Origin: Ascidia mentula
Lineage: Eukaryota; Chordata; Ascidiacea; Phlebobranchia; Ascidiidae
Reading direction: 5' to 3'
Assembly (NCBI GenBank): GCA_947561715.1
Contig: OX387199.1
Location: 21,395,001-21,459,000, forward strand
DNA: 64,000 nucleotides
A model generated the notes under the pieces. That model saw only the letters and a program-made list of their open reading frames with translations. It was not told the origin of the DNA and searched no databases. How positions within the stretch are numbered: the first letter of the stretch is position 1; each line of letters opens with the position of its first letter. Positions 25,601 to 36,203 of the stretch are shown here, piece by piece. Made by a program: the position numbers and the translations under genes.

Positions 25601-26925
25601 GGTCCATTGACCTTCTATTGAAGGACGCATATTGGTATTTCTATGAAAATTAGTTTTGGTGCTGGGAAATGCCCACCGTGTAGACCTGTGTCACAATGCA
25701 AAGTCATGCATCACCAAGCAAAGCAGTGACGCAATTAAGTTAAATTTACGGTTGAATGAGCGCACATGTGCGTGCTGTTGTCATGGCGAATTTTAAGGTG
25801 TTTGGGGCAGTTTTAGTGTGGTTTTGAGCTATTCCAATTAGGTAGTAACTTGCTGGTGGGTGCTGCTGAAATTTATGTTGAAAATGGAGCAAAAAAATCA
25901 GGCTGTGTTTGTGGCAAAATGAATCGTTTAAGTGTCCAATCATTTGTGATTTTATGAAAGATCCATTTCATATCTACAAATTTTGATCAAAATTAGTCTC
26001 CGAAAAAATGGTTTAGCCACCCCCCTAGGGCCATTTGCCCCCCTGGTTACTCAATATTTTGGTTAAAAGAGCAACCAAAAATGGAACTGGATTTTGCAGA
26101 AAAATGAATCGTTCAACTACCCACTCATTTGCATTTTTTTGTAAGTTCCAACTCTTCTCTATGCGATGGCATCAAATTTAGTTGTTGAAAAAGTGTCAAT
26201 GCCCTCCCCCAAGGGCTGGGTATACCCCCCTGTTGGTCATATGATCTTCCAGGAGGCCCAAAAAGTCCTTGCTCTGTACAGTCTCATCCAGGAGGAATTT
26301 TTTTTTTTTCAACTTTGTAGAATTCCAGGTCCCTATGTAAGTCACAAGACCCATCAACGGTCATTGGGAAACAAGCGGAACAGTCGCTAGATGCATTACA
26401 GCCGAGGGCCTTGAACACAGGATTTCTCCTATCTAATACCCATATAGGTCCTTTAGTTTATGGGTGTATTTCATTCTTGTAAAATGTGATATTCAGATAC
26501 TCTGTTCTCTGCCAACACATTTTACAACCCAAACATTCATATAGCAGGAGGCTCAATTAACAAAACGAATAATTAACAACTGACGTCTACTAGGCTTTAA
26601 TAAGGTTTGTAAGGCTGAAATACACTTGTATGAAACATAATTCTACAAAAACAATTTAATTTTACTTAACACAATATAAATTGAGGCTGCATGAACAATA
26701 AAAAATCTTATAGGCATTGAGTTGAATAATTTCCATAATATTGTTTTGTTCTAGCCTAGCTTGTCTCTAAAAATATGTAATTTGCAAGTAACAACAAGAA
26801 ATTGGGATTTTTGTGAAAAAAAATAGCACCAGATGATTATCCTGGTTAAATGTGCATAATAAATAAAAACTGGCACATACAGATATTTTGAAGATTGTCA
26901 TGTAATAAATCTTATTGTTTTTCAG

Positions 26926-27027
26926 AACAAATGTAGGCAACAATTGAGGGCAATGGCAAAGAAAGGTAAATTCGAACCAAAACCGTCTTTCTGCCCAAAA
27001 CGAACCATCAGTAATGAAAAAATATAA
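26926..27027 (+). other. Candidate terminal exon of the GTPase gene beyond the array
   Basis: A strong acceptor (TTGTTTTTCAG) precedes AACAAATGTAGGCAAC, and the same site is kept in module 2 at about 56652. In one frame it is open for 33 codons in module 1 (stop at 27025-27027) and stops after 11 codons in module 2. No donor of exon 12692-12743 gives that frame; the available donors read only a few residues. It is either a 3'UTR-type exon or not used. 26454-26925 and 27028-27565 show nothing else recognisable. Confidence 0.3.
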
Positions 27028-27565
27028 AACACTTCAAATCAATATGTACAAAAATACAAAGCACTTCAGTGTCTTGATAATCTATTCTGCATGTCATTCC
27101 CCATTCTATTGCAATCACTGTGGCTTGTCCCACCTCTTATACTTTATTTCATAAGAATGGAAACGTTGATTTTTAGTCAAAATATTTCTGGCATCTTTCC
27201 TATGTAAGACAAATATACTCTAAAGCAATCACTGTCTAAGAAACACTGAAAAGTTTAGACATAGAAAAACTTGGTGTTGGTGTTTTGCCCAACGATTCCA
27301 TTCTTGTAATAATTTTTTTTACGAATGTACATATTCTCTGTTTCATATCTTTGCACTTTTTTTATACGTTTTCAAACATACCTTGTTTTTGGAACTTTGT
27401 TGTCCTCCTGTTGGTGCTCAGCAGTTTACCTGTGCAATATATACAAACGTTGTTTGTTTATTATCCAGTTTGTTTTATTGAAATTGCCTTTGTGATCTTT
27501 TTGTGCCCTTCGTGACTTTCATGTATTTTAATCGTGTTTATTGATTTGATTTTTTGTGAAAAAAC

Positions 27566-28075
27566 GCATATTGGTATTTCTGTGAAAATAAGTTTCGGTG
27601 GTGGGAAATGCCCAACGTGTGGACCTTTGTCACAACGGAAGGGCACGTAACAGAGCAAACCAGTGATGCATGGGGGTCTATTGTGCATTCGAAAAAGCGC
27701 ACATGCGTTGTCATGGCGAATTTTTAGGGTGTTCGTTGCAGTTTAGTGGGGTTTTGGGCTATTTCAATTAGGTAGTTACTTGCTGGTGGGTGCTGATGAA
27801 AGTTATGGTGAAAATGTAGCTCAAAATTTAGGCTATATTTGTGGGAAAATGTATTGTTTACGGTGGCCGATCATTCGTGATTTTATGAAAGATCAATCCC
27901 AGTTCTACAAATGTTGATCAAAATTATAGTCTCTGGACAAATTGTTTAGCCACCCCCCTGGTTAGTCAATATTTTGCTAAAAAAACAACAATTAATGGTA
28001 CTGGATTTTGCAAAAATATTAATTATTTAACTGACCTGTCATTTGCATTTTTGTGGTAGTTTTAAGGTAAGTCTT
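27566..28075. repeat. Diverged single copy of the A-unit 5' half (module 1)
   Basis: About 510 bp resemble the first ~530 bp of unit A: ACGCATATTGGTATTTCTGTG at the left and CATTTGCATTTTTGTGG at the right, with many substitutions. The same relic stands at 57353-57860 in module 2, so it predates the module duplication. The 300 bp of A after this point are not found here. 28076-28543 holds no recognised feature apart from the presumed 3'UTR of the minus-strand gene. Confidence 0.75.
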
Positions 28076-28543
28076 TGCATAACCTCACCGTGTGCTTTGT
28101 TAAGGCAGCTGCAATCAATTTTTCTCAGTTAAGCAATAGTAGCCCCCAAATAGATTTTTTAACCTCAGAGTCTACTATTTGTGCATCGTAGTCTTTTTCT
28201 TTGGTAATAAGCACCCCTGCTATAAAGCTATCATCAGGACCAAAAGACGTGTATTGGGCAGCGCATTCAATACAAATTAACTGGAAACCAAGTAATAAAT
28301 GAACTGCTGATACGAAACATACAAAGCCTTAACGAAATCGTACAATGATAAGAAGTATTCGTTTGGTGAGCAGTGGCAAATCGTTATTATACACGTGAAA
28401 TGACGATATTCATATAAAATGCAACAAAGAAAATCATAAACACTACAGTTTTATCTCATGTAATACTCTGTACAGTTTGTACGTTCTGCAAGACAAAGCT
28501 GCTCCTGTGTTTGTTTCGTACAAACGAGATTGTTAAAGGATTG

Positions 28544-29806
28544 TTAGCAAACACATTGAAACTGATCAATCTCAACGTACAGGTTGTAGTCCATCTGTGA
28601 GCGTTGTTCACTTAACTCCCTTAGTTTATCTTTGCAAGCTTTCTCCAATTGAAATTTTTCGATTGATGATCGATCGACGCATCTTTCATACAATTCTATT
28701 GCTCTGTTCAAACTTTGCTCAGCTTTCTCATAGAAATCATAACAATTGTAATCAGGTTCTCCGAGTTTCCGATCTTTGACTTTAGGCCTACCTGATCTTA
28801 CTGAAGTTTGGATCATTTTAGTGTAAACATCTCCTTGTAATTCATGACTCCGAGCGAGTATGGAAAGATCTTCAACCCTGCGTGTGGCGTTGGTCGCAAT
28901 TGTCGCCAGCGTCGCTTCTGCTTTGATGAGGTCACCCAACATAAACTCAACGCGGCTAACACAATATAAACACTCGGTTTCAACAAGTGCTTTAACATCT
29001 TCGTTCAATGAACCGATCGTTCGCAATTTACTGGTGGATCTTATCATAAATGGAAGGATTATGGTTCTCACCATGTCCTTCGTGGTCTGGTTTTTGGTCA
29101 ACAGCTCTACCAACACTACCAAGTCATTTAAACACCCCTGAATCCCGCCTACAGCATTCTTTCGATCATCTAACTTGTCGAAACTTTGAAGTGCTACCAT
29201 ACAAAAAATGGCCGCATCTGCATATTTTTCGTTTGCTCGTTCCTGCATTGAAAACTCCAACAAATGCTGACAGATTTGTTCTGTCACCTGAAACTCCTCC
29301 TTCGGTTTTTCGTACTTGTCGTGTTCTTCTTTGGACTTACATATTTCTCTCGCCATGTAAGAGGTGTATTTTTCCGTTTCCATTTTGTTTCCTCTGTTGA
29401 AGCTGTCTTTCGCTAGACCCCGAACCTTCAGAAGTTGCGAAAGCGTGTTGTGCAAGTTTAAATCTGAAATAACTGATGTGTTTATCTAATTGTGTAATTA
29501 ACTTAACGTAATAATTCCATCGAACCTCTTTTTTTAAAGAAGGATTCCAACCTTTTCTTGTAGTTGCAACTTTTGTAAGTAACATTTGCCTCAGCTGTTT
29601 ATAAAATAAACTTTAGCGAGTACTGAGTTGCGTAAGCCATAGTAAATAATATAAGACAAAAATGTCAAAGAGGATTCGTGTTTTGTATTGTAAAGATTTT
29701 TTGTACCTGTGAAGATTGCTTTGTCGTTCATTTTCTTCTGGGCTATGTATTCATAAACCGGTACGCTGACATTTGGGGTCTTACGTGTTGTTTTCTCTGC
29801 GCAAAA
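28544..29806 (-). CDS. TPR-like all-helical protein, copy 1
   Basis: Exons on the minus strand: 29707-29806 (ends in phase 1 at ACAG|GTAC) and 28544-29463 (acceptor TTATTTCAG), giving about 339 residues with the stop at 28544. The protein is rich in Leu, Ala, Glu and Lys, and helical throughout. The C-terminal half has TPR-like helix pairs (YCVSRVEFMLGDLIKAEATL; YEKAEQSLNRAIELYERC). There is no signal peptide or membrane segment. A possible upstream exon at 30563-30603 joins in phase 0 and would add an acidic peptide of about 14 residues. I do not recognise the family; the TPR assignment is pattern-based. Copy 2 at 58364-59626 is also open across its full length with few substitutions, which suggests function in both. 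It lies tail-to-tail with the GTPase gene and head-to-head with the sulfotransferase-like gene. Confidence 0.7.
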
Positions 29807-30562
29807 CTGGCTTTTATAACAAAATTCCAGTAACAAAACGATTTAAAATGGTTGTAGCAGTCAATCAAAACTATGACGTAATAGTATACTCACAATGTCA
29901 AAGAGTTAATATCCTTAGTTTGTATATATATAGATTTTATATCAAGGAGAAATGTCAGTATATGGACGTTTAAACCTGATACAGTGTAACTGGTTGGGTA
30001 CAAAGTCAAAAATTATCATGGTAAGAGCAAACGTTTCGCAACTTGGCGTGCAAACCGCTTTGTTTACTTCACTGAAATTTCCCTACTTGGTGGAACAAAC
30101 TATTGACACACAGCTTGTGTTAGGTGATAGCTTGGTTTGTCAGGGAACAAAACTATGTGTTTAGCTACACAACTATGTGCTGCAACACTATCTGCCAAAT
30201 ATTAAATTAAAATATCTTCATTTAAGAAAAATACAAATCTCCCATGAATAAAAAAAAACGTGTGAATGTCCAGAAAAAGTTTTGAGCAGAAATTTTGTAC
30301 CAAGGTGTTCGTAGGTGTCGTCCATATTGCTGTTTTACTCCTGGTAAAAAAAGAAATGTATATTTATTAGTTTCAATATGTTTTGAAATACTGGTAGTTG
30401 CACACCGTAAAGTTACGCTTGTCGTTTTATCTGAAAGTTAAAAATAGTGAAACAAGTTGGATTTAGTTGAAACCGCACGGTTACGAAGAATTACCGATAT
30501 ACTAAATTGTTTACAGTTGGAAAAAATTTTACGCAGAAGTCAAGATTTTTTTTTTTTTTTAC

Positions 30563-30603
30563 CTGCTGGGGTTCTTCGCAAATGTTGTCGTCTCCTATTT
30601 CAT
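30563..30603 (-). other. Possible 5' coding exon of the TPR-like gene, copy 1
   Basis: On the minus strand TTCTGGACAG| precedes 41 nt that read DEIGDDNICEEPQQ (first codon split), followed by a GTAAAA donor. Phase 0 at the donor matches the phase-0 acceptor of exon 29707-29806. In module 2 the acceptor reads GACGG and one C is missing from the exon, so it is damaged there. 30604-31490 holds no other recognised feature. Confidence 0.35.
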
Positions 30604-31703
30604 CTGTCCAGAAAGCTACTTTTGTTCAGAAGGTTTAAAAAATAACTTCTAAATTGCACAAATCCTGAACTGCATTGACATGGAAGCACACACACACCTG
30701 CTAATTGTATGAAAGAACTATACTGATTTAATATTTGAAGTAGGCTAACAGACGTGTTGCAAAGATCAATTGCATATCTGGTAAAAGGCACGTGCACTGA
30801 ACAAAGAGCAACTAACTTGGTTGCGGCAACCAACTGTTAGTCAATACCAATGTGAAAGCAAACATTCCGCAATGAACTGCGTGATCACAAATCGACTCGT
30901 TGACTTTGCTTTGAGTTCAGTAAACGCATACAGACAAATTCACAAATTCAATTCAGTCTGTTTAATTTTCGGTCACCATTGCATACATTTTGCACGTAAG
31001 AATTTGTATACAAAAGAGAAAATCGATACAATTTATAAAGGCGTTAATAAGATTTAACGTAAAAACGAAGATAACGTTTCTGCACCAGTGCTTAACGTAG
31101 AGGGCGCTATGGTGCTAAACTTTTAGGGGGGTTCCCTAAATGGTGACAAAACATAAGAGAACGTTGTTTGTTTGTTTTTGTTTGTCACTGGAAATATGCC
31201 ACACGAAACACGTGCAAAAATGTATTGGACAAAATTTTGAAAAAATGTGCAATTCTGTTAGTCATGTATTCTTTTTATGCCCGCAACTAGTTTTTTATTA
31301 GCCTCAAGCATTTATGAGGCTTTATATAAAGAAGTGTTATTAATCAGGCTAATCATAAAATAGTTGATTGTGCAGCATTTACATACATTCAGAACAAGTA
31401 AAGATTTTTTACCAACCAGAGTTTCGTAACCTATCAAATTGCCAACTACATCCCTGGATATAAGTGTTACAAAGGCACAGTAGCCTAATTCTATTTGAAT
31501 AAGGTTCACAGACTTAGACAAATAGAGCGTACATACTGCTGAACAAATACTGCTGTTTTTTTTTCTGTTCAACGACATTGAAGGAATTTCTACAAAAGTT
31601 AAGTACATTGATATTACTAACCTTTATTATTATTATTGTTGTTATTTTACATCTATTTACACTTTGTTACTGCTAACATATTTCCTGTAAGAATAGACTA
31701 ACT

Positions 31704-32483
31704 GTGCATAAGATGTCACAGCGTTCAAAGAAAGACAAGGAGCAATCTGCTGTCCTTGACCGCATCGACTCTCTGAGAGATGAAGTACGGGAGAGCAAGA
31801 ACTCCACTGACAACACCCTGAAGGAGCTGGTGCTGGAGATGAAAGAGATGCGGAAGAGTCAGGCCTTTCTCCAAGAGAAGTTCGAGGAGATGAAGAAGAA
31901 GCTCTCCACAAACGAAGTGGTGATTCACTCCCTCCAATCTGAGAACAGGGAGTTAAAGAAGGCCGTAAAGGAACTCCAGGCAAGCTCTGCTTCAAATGAG
32001 CAATCCATTAATGATTTGGAGCAGTATGGCCGTCGGCCATGCCTGGAGTTTAAAGGCCTTCCCTACTCAGATGAGGAGAGCACCGACGACCTGGTCATCT
32101 CTGTCGCGAGGAAGCTGGATGTCACTGTTACAAAACATGACATCAGCATATCCCATCGACTGCGAAGACCGTCAAAAGATCACCCAAGGCCAGTAATCAT
32201 TGCTAAATTTATAAATAGGAAACTGCGGGATGCCATTTACTTCAACAGGCATAAACTAAAGGCGGTCAACCGAGGTGTGGCTCCAGAGAAGCAGATTTTT
32301 GTCAATGAGAGCTTGACAAAGAGGAACCGGGACAGATTTAACACCTGTCTCCGGTACAAACGGGAGCACCACTTCCACCACATCTGGACTCGGAATGGAA
32401 CAACTTATTTAAAGAAGGATGAAGAGAGCAATGTCATTGTCATTCGCAATGACAATGATTTGGTACGTCACAAAATTCTATAA
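31704..32483 (+). CDS. LINE ORF1, coiled-coil RNA-binding protein
   Basis: 259 codons; a second ATG at 31713 is an equally likely start. Residues ~10-110 are a charged heptad-type coiled coil (Lys/Glu/Leu rich). LEQYGRRPCLEF then opens an L1-ORF1p/FP-like domain, with SISHRLRRP and FVNESLTKRNRDRF as family-typical blocks. ORF1 proteins of this kind form trimers on the element's RNA. It is more GC-rich than the host sequence around it. ORF2 starts 71 bp downstream. Confidence 0.8.
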   Translation: MHKMSQRSKKDKEQSAVLDRIDSLRDEVRESKNSTDNTLKELVLEMKEMRKSQAFLQEKFEEMKKKLSTNEVVIHSLQSENRELKKAVKELQASSASNEQSINDLEQYGRRPCLEFKGLPYSDEESTDDLVISVARKLDVTVTKHDISISHRLRRPSKDHPRPVIIAKFINRKLRDAIYFNRHKLKAVNRGVAPEKQIFVNESLTKRNRDRFNTCLRYKREHHFHHIWTRNGTTYLKKDEESNVIVIRNDNDLVRHKIL

Positions 32484-32554
32484 TATTTACTTATGTAGTT
32501 GTATGTTTGTTATATATTTTGTGTCAATGATTTCATTATTAGTAATACCTCCTC

Positions 32555-35530
32555 ATGATGGCCCAGTTTAAAACTAAGTCCCCAGACCTATGTTTTTTGG
32601 CTAGTAATGAACACACTCACTCACAGTACTATGATCATGCATCACTGGATATGACACTGAGAAATATGTTGGAGAATGATCTATATATTATCCACATTAA
32701 CATTTGCAGTTTAAAAAAACACAAAGATGATTTAGAGAATTGGATATCAAATATGTCTAAAATTCCTGATATAATAATGATAACCGAAACGAGAATGAAG
32801 CATAGTGTTATTTACACCACAGATATTGAAGGGTATGAATTTTGCCACATTGACACAGTTTTTAATGCGGGTGGTGTAGGAATGTACATTAAACAGTCAC
32901 TTTCTTTTCACATAAGGCATGACATCACACTCCTTTGTCAAGATAGTGAAAACTTATGGGTTGAATTATCACTTAAGAAACAACAAATTGTCCTTGGTGT
33001 AATATACAGACATCCCACATACTCTCATGACTCATTCCAAGATGCACTTTCCCAAACCTTACATGATCTTAATAAACATAATATTCCAGTTTATATTGGT
33101 GGTGATTTTAACATTGATTTGATGAAACATAACAGTTCTGACTCAGTGCGCAATTTCATAGATACCCTTGCCTCGTACAGTTATACACCTCTGATATGCC
33201 AACCTACCAGGATAACTCCCCACAGTGCAACTCTAATTGATAATTTTTTCTCTACTAATTCCAATGTAAAGTTTAAATCTGGCATTATTACAACAGACAT
33301 ATCTGACCATCTTGGAATATTTATCATACTCCACACAGTAGCCCTCAGTAAACCACTAGAGAAAATACTTGTTAGAGATATGCAACATTTTTCTGCCCCA
33401 AACCTAATGCAAGACATAAACTTTCTGATCGAAAGCTTAACTCATTCCAACCAAAACCCTATTGATCAATTTACTCATTTTGTCCAAAACTTTATTTCCA
33501 TTTTACAACATCATGCACCACTATCCCACCTGTCCAGAAGAAGAAGGAAACTAGCACAGAAACCATGGATAAGCAAAGCTATATACACTTCCATTAAGAA
33601 AAAAAATAGACTTTTTCACATGTTATGCAAATCACATTTTTCCAGTATTAGCAAATACAACCAATATAAGGCATACAGAAACCGTTTGAACCATGTAATG
33701 AAACAAGCGAAAATCATTTTTTACAAGAAAAAACTAAAAGGTAGTGAAAAAGACATTGCTGGAATATGGAAAATAATCAACAGTATATTGCAGCGTAAAC
33801 AGTCCAAACCCCATAAACCCACTGTTGTAAGAACAAACCATGGAAATATGTCACATGACCCTTTAATTATATCGAACACTTTTAATTCCTTCTTTGCCAG
33901 CATAGGAAATAGCATTGCACTCTCCATACCGTCTCCAGATAAACCCCTCCCAGCTGTTGCTTTAAGTGGCAATGTGTCTTCATCCTTCTTCTTCTATGAA
34001 ACAACACCAGACGAGATAGAAATGTATATATCCCTTTTAGATGCAACAAAATCGGTACCATCTCATGATATCCCCATTAGGTTCATTAAGCTAGTTAAAT
34101 ACATAATTTCACCCTTTCTGTCGGAGGTGTATAACTGGTGTATTCGTAATGGACAATATCCCGTAGTTCTTAAGTCGGCAGAAGTGATTCCCATACACAA
34201 AAATGGTTCTGTGAGTGAGTGCACTAATTACAGGCCAATATCATTATTGTCCCCTTTTGCAAAAATTTTTGAAAAAATTATTCACAGCCGCCTATATAAC
34301 TACCTTGAAAAAAGTAAGTTAATTTCACAGCATCAATACGGATTTAGAAGCAAACATTCCACGTCACTCGCCATTTACGATATTTACGAGAAGCTGTTAG
34401 AATCTTTTGACAATGAACAGTTCACATGCGCCATTTTTCTAGACCTGTCTAAGGCATTTGACACCGTAAATCACGAGAAGTTGTTGGAAAAGTTAGAGCG
34501 CCGGTATGGAATTAGGGGAAATACCCTACACTTAATCCGCAGTTACCTTGTAGGTAGAAGTCAATGCACTAGAATAGGAAATTCTGTGTCGGATATTAAA
34601 CCCATAACATGCGGCTGCCCACAGGGTTCGCCATTAGCTCCTTTACTTTTTTTATTGTACATCAATGACCTTCCGCAAGTATCCTCTTTTACAACCAAAT
34701 TGTTTGCTGACGACACGGTTCTTTCAATGACCTCCCCATCACTTATTGACTTACAATCCCGTGTTAACGAACAACTCACAAATGTTGACAACTGGTTAAG
34801 GCACAATCGACTTTCTCTCAACATTCGGAAAACAAAGTTCCTATTGTTTTCCCCTTCCACCTCAAGCACTGGCAATTTCACCGTCACCATCGGTCATGAA
34901 AAACTTTTGCGATCAGATAATATTAAGTACCTCGGTGTATACATTGATGACAAACTAACCTGGAAAACTCACATTCATCATTTAGAAAAGAAATTGTCAC
35001 AAGCATGCGGCACTTTTTTTCAGTTGCGAAATTATCTTGACGTTAAAACTTTGAGAAACGTTTACTATTCATTTGTATATTCCCATATTCAGTACGCTAT
35101 CGGTGCTTGGGGTGGAGGATCGGCACTCTCACTGAAAAAACTCAACACTATTCATAATAATATACTCCGCTCCATAACCTTTAGTTCCTTTCAAAGCCAC
35201 GTCACGCCATTATATAAGAAATTAGATCTCACAAAAATTAGAGACATTTACAAACTCGAACTGGCCAAAGTAATGCACGATTTCCATACCGGCAATCTAC
35301 CGGCCTCCTACAACTCCTTATTTTCGTTAGTAGGCACAGTGCACGATCATTTCACAAGAAATGCATCGCAAAAGAACTTATTTCACCCAAGAGTTAACAC
35401 CACCTTCGGCTTACGTATGCTAAAACATAGGGGCCCACAGATATGGGAGGAAATAAACCCTTCCATTAGATCGCTCTCCCGTCCATCATTTAAAAAAAAA
35501 ATCCGCCAATGTTTCACATCTCAGTATTAA
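32555..35530 (+). CDS. LINE ORF2, endonuclease-reverse transcriptase
   Basis: 991 residues without interruption. An apurinic-type endonuclease occupies ~44-260: HINICSL (Asn49), ITETR (Glu78), GDFNIDL (~183-189), TLIDNFF and SDHLG (~250-254). Reverse transcriptase spans ~480-850: NYRPISLLSPFAKIFEKI (~557), FLDLSKAFDTVNHEKLL (~627), QGSPLAPLLFLLYINDLP (~689), the catalytic FADDT (~716) and YLGVYID (~790). This layout (EN then RT, no RNase H) is that of CR1/L2/jockey-clade LINEs. All catalytic motifs are present. Clade assignment is by motif style only. Confidence 0.9.
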   Translation: MMAQFKTKSPDLCFLASNEHTHSQYYDHASLDMTLRNMLENDLYIIHINICSLKKHKDDLENWISNMSKIPDIIMITETRMKHSVIYTTDIEGYEFCHIDTVFNAGGVGMYIKQSLSFHIRHDITLLCQDSENLWVELSLKKQQIVLGVIYRHPTYSHDSFQDALSQTLHDLNKHNIPVYIGGDFNIDLMKHNSSDSVRNFIDTLASYSYTPLICQPTRITPHSATLIDNFFSTNSNVKFKSGIITTDISDHLGIFIILHTVALSKPLEKILVRDMQHFSAPNLMQDINFLIESLTHSNQNPIDQFTHFVQNFISILQHHAPLSHLSRRRRKLAQKPWISKAIYTSIKKKNRLFHMLCKSHFSSISKYNQYKAYRNRLNHVMKQAKIIFYKKKLKGSEKDIAGIWKIINSILQRKQSKPHKPTVVRTNHGNMSHDPLIISNTFNSFFASIGNSIALSIPSPDKPLPAVALSGNVSSSFFFYETTPDEIEMYISLLDATKSVPSHDIPIRFIKLVKYIISPFLSEVYNWCIRNGQYPVVLKSAEVIPIHKNGSVSECTNYRPISLLSPFAKIFEKIIHSRLYNYLEKSKLISQHQYGFRSKHSTSLAIYDIYEKLLESFDNEQFTCAIFLDLSKAFDTVNHEKLLEKLERRYGIRGNTLHLIRSYLVGRSQCTRIGNSVSDIKPITCGCPQGSPLAPLLFLLYINDLPQVSSFTTKLFADDTVLSMTSPSLIDLQSRVNEQLTNVDNWLRHNRLSLNIRKTKFLLFSPSTSSTGNFTVTIGHEKLLRSDNIKYLGVYIDDKLTWKTHIHHLEKKLSQACGTFFQLRNYLDVKTLRNVYYSFVYSHIQYAIGAWGGGSALSLKKLNTIHNNILRSITFSSFQSHVTPLYKKLDLTKIRDIYKLELAKVMHDFHTGNLPASYNSLFSLVGTVHDHFTRNASQKNLFHPRVNTTFGLRMLKHRGPQIWEEINPSIRSLSRPSFKKKIRQCFTSQY

Positions 35531-36203
35531 CTTCCTTTTTCATCCACCCTGTTAGCAGTCAGTTTTCCCCTTTTTTCTTGTAGTCCTCCTGTCGTTTATT
35601 GCGTTTCTTCTGTCTTTTTTTTATGGTGTTTTTATTTGTGTTTTTATGCATATTCCACTGTACACTCTACGCCTAAATGAACAATTTACTGCCGTAGGAT
35701 CCGTTGTTGTTTCAGACCTAGGAGCGCTGCACACCAACATCATAACGTGCGATTGATCATCAGCAAGACCTACGATGATTCAACAAGCGCAACCTCCATA
35801 CGATCCTGACCATCTCCAACCAAAACCACCACGTTTGGACTGTCCTCGGGACGTTAAGGTCTGTCGATGTGGATCAAAGGAAACGTTCTGAGAACCGAGT
35901 TGGCGTTTGCGTTTCGATGGGTTTTGCTTTGGCCAGCACGGCCGGGTGGCCACCTTTTCGTCACATGCAGCTTGTCGCAACCCATCACCTCCCAGTGCGA
36001 CTGGCTGCGATCCTACGGCAGACGGTGATTCTCCGTGAGGAAATCACCTTTACATGGGCGCCTGACTCGATAACCTTTATGGTTTTATCGGTGCCCATGC
36101 CATTTCATTTCCTTGTTTTTTGTTCGTCGCGTAGTTGCTTTTCTCGCAAAATAAACATGATTTGATTTAATGCTGTAACTGCCAACAAGTAATTATCGGC
36201 AAA

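Larger units (their letters stand above)
12765..26453. repeat. 13.7-kb A/B tandem array
   Basis: Two unit types alternate. A is 832 bp, beginning AGGACGCATATTGG and ending ATATAGGTCCTT. B is 1058-1059 bp, beginning AAGGCGAAATGTCAAA and ending CCTTCTATT(GA). Order: A1 12765-13596, B1 13597-14655, A2 14656-15487, B2 15488-16546, B3 16547-17604, B4 17605-18663, A3 18664-19495, B5 19496-20554, B6 20555-21612, B7 21613-22671, B8 22672-23730, A4 23731-24562, B9 24563-25621, A5 25622-26453. The copies look essentially identical apart from junction bases. The array is absent from the equivalent site in module 2 (near 55988). It begins right after the last clear GTPase exon, so it is intronic or 3' of that gene. 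No unit contains a convincing gene. Confidence 0.9.
31492..36168 (+). mobile_element. Full-length non-LTR retrotransposon (CR1/L2/jockey-like LINE)
   Basis: Module 2 lacks this block. There the sequence runs GCACAGTAGCCTAATG directly into the sulfotransferase 5' flank, while module 1 is split after GCCTAAT and resumes at TAATGCTGTAACTGCC. A short TAAT on both sides may be the target duplication. The element has a 5' leader, two complete open frames (31704-32483 and 32555-35530) and a 3'UTR ending ATGATTTGATTT without a long poly(A), as in CR1/L2-type LINEs. The exact 5' border is uncertain. Both frames are open, so the copy looks young and possibly competent. It sits about 36 bp upstream of the sulfotransferase ATG. 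Confidence 0.85.

Noticed and set aside
12889-26390. Repeated open frames in the A and B units (65-100 codons, both strands)
   Set aside because: They are identical only because the units are identical. The two minus-strand frames in B overlap each other, none has recognisable domains, and the diverged A relics do not keep the A frames.
28597-29400. Plus-strand frames opposite the TPR-like gene
   Set aside because: Antisense shadows; similarity in module 2 follows from conservation of the minus-strand gene.
30301-30340. Start exon of the TPR-like gene with ATGGACGACACC on the minus strand
   Set aside because: It has good splice borders, but its phase does not match the next exon at 29707-29806.
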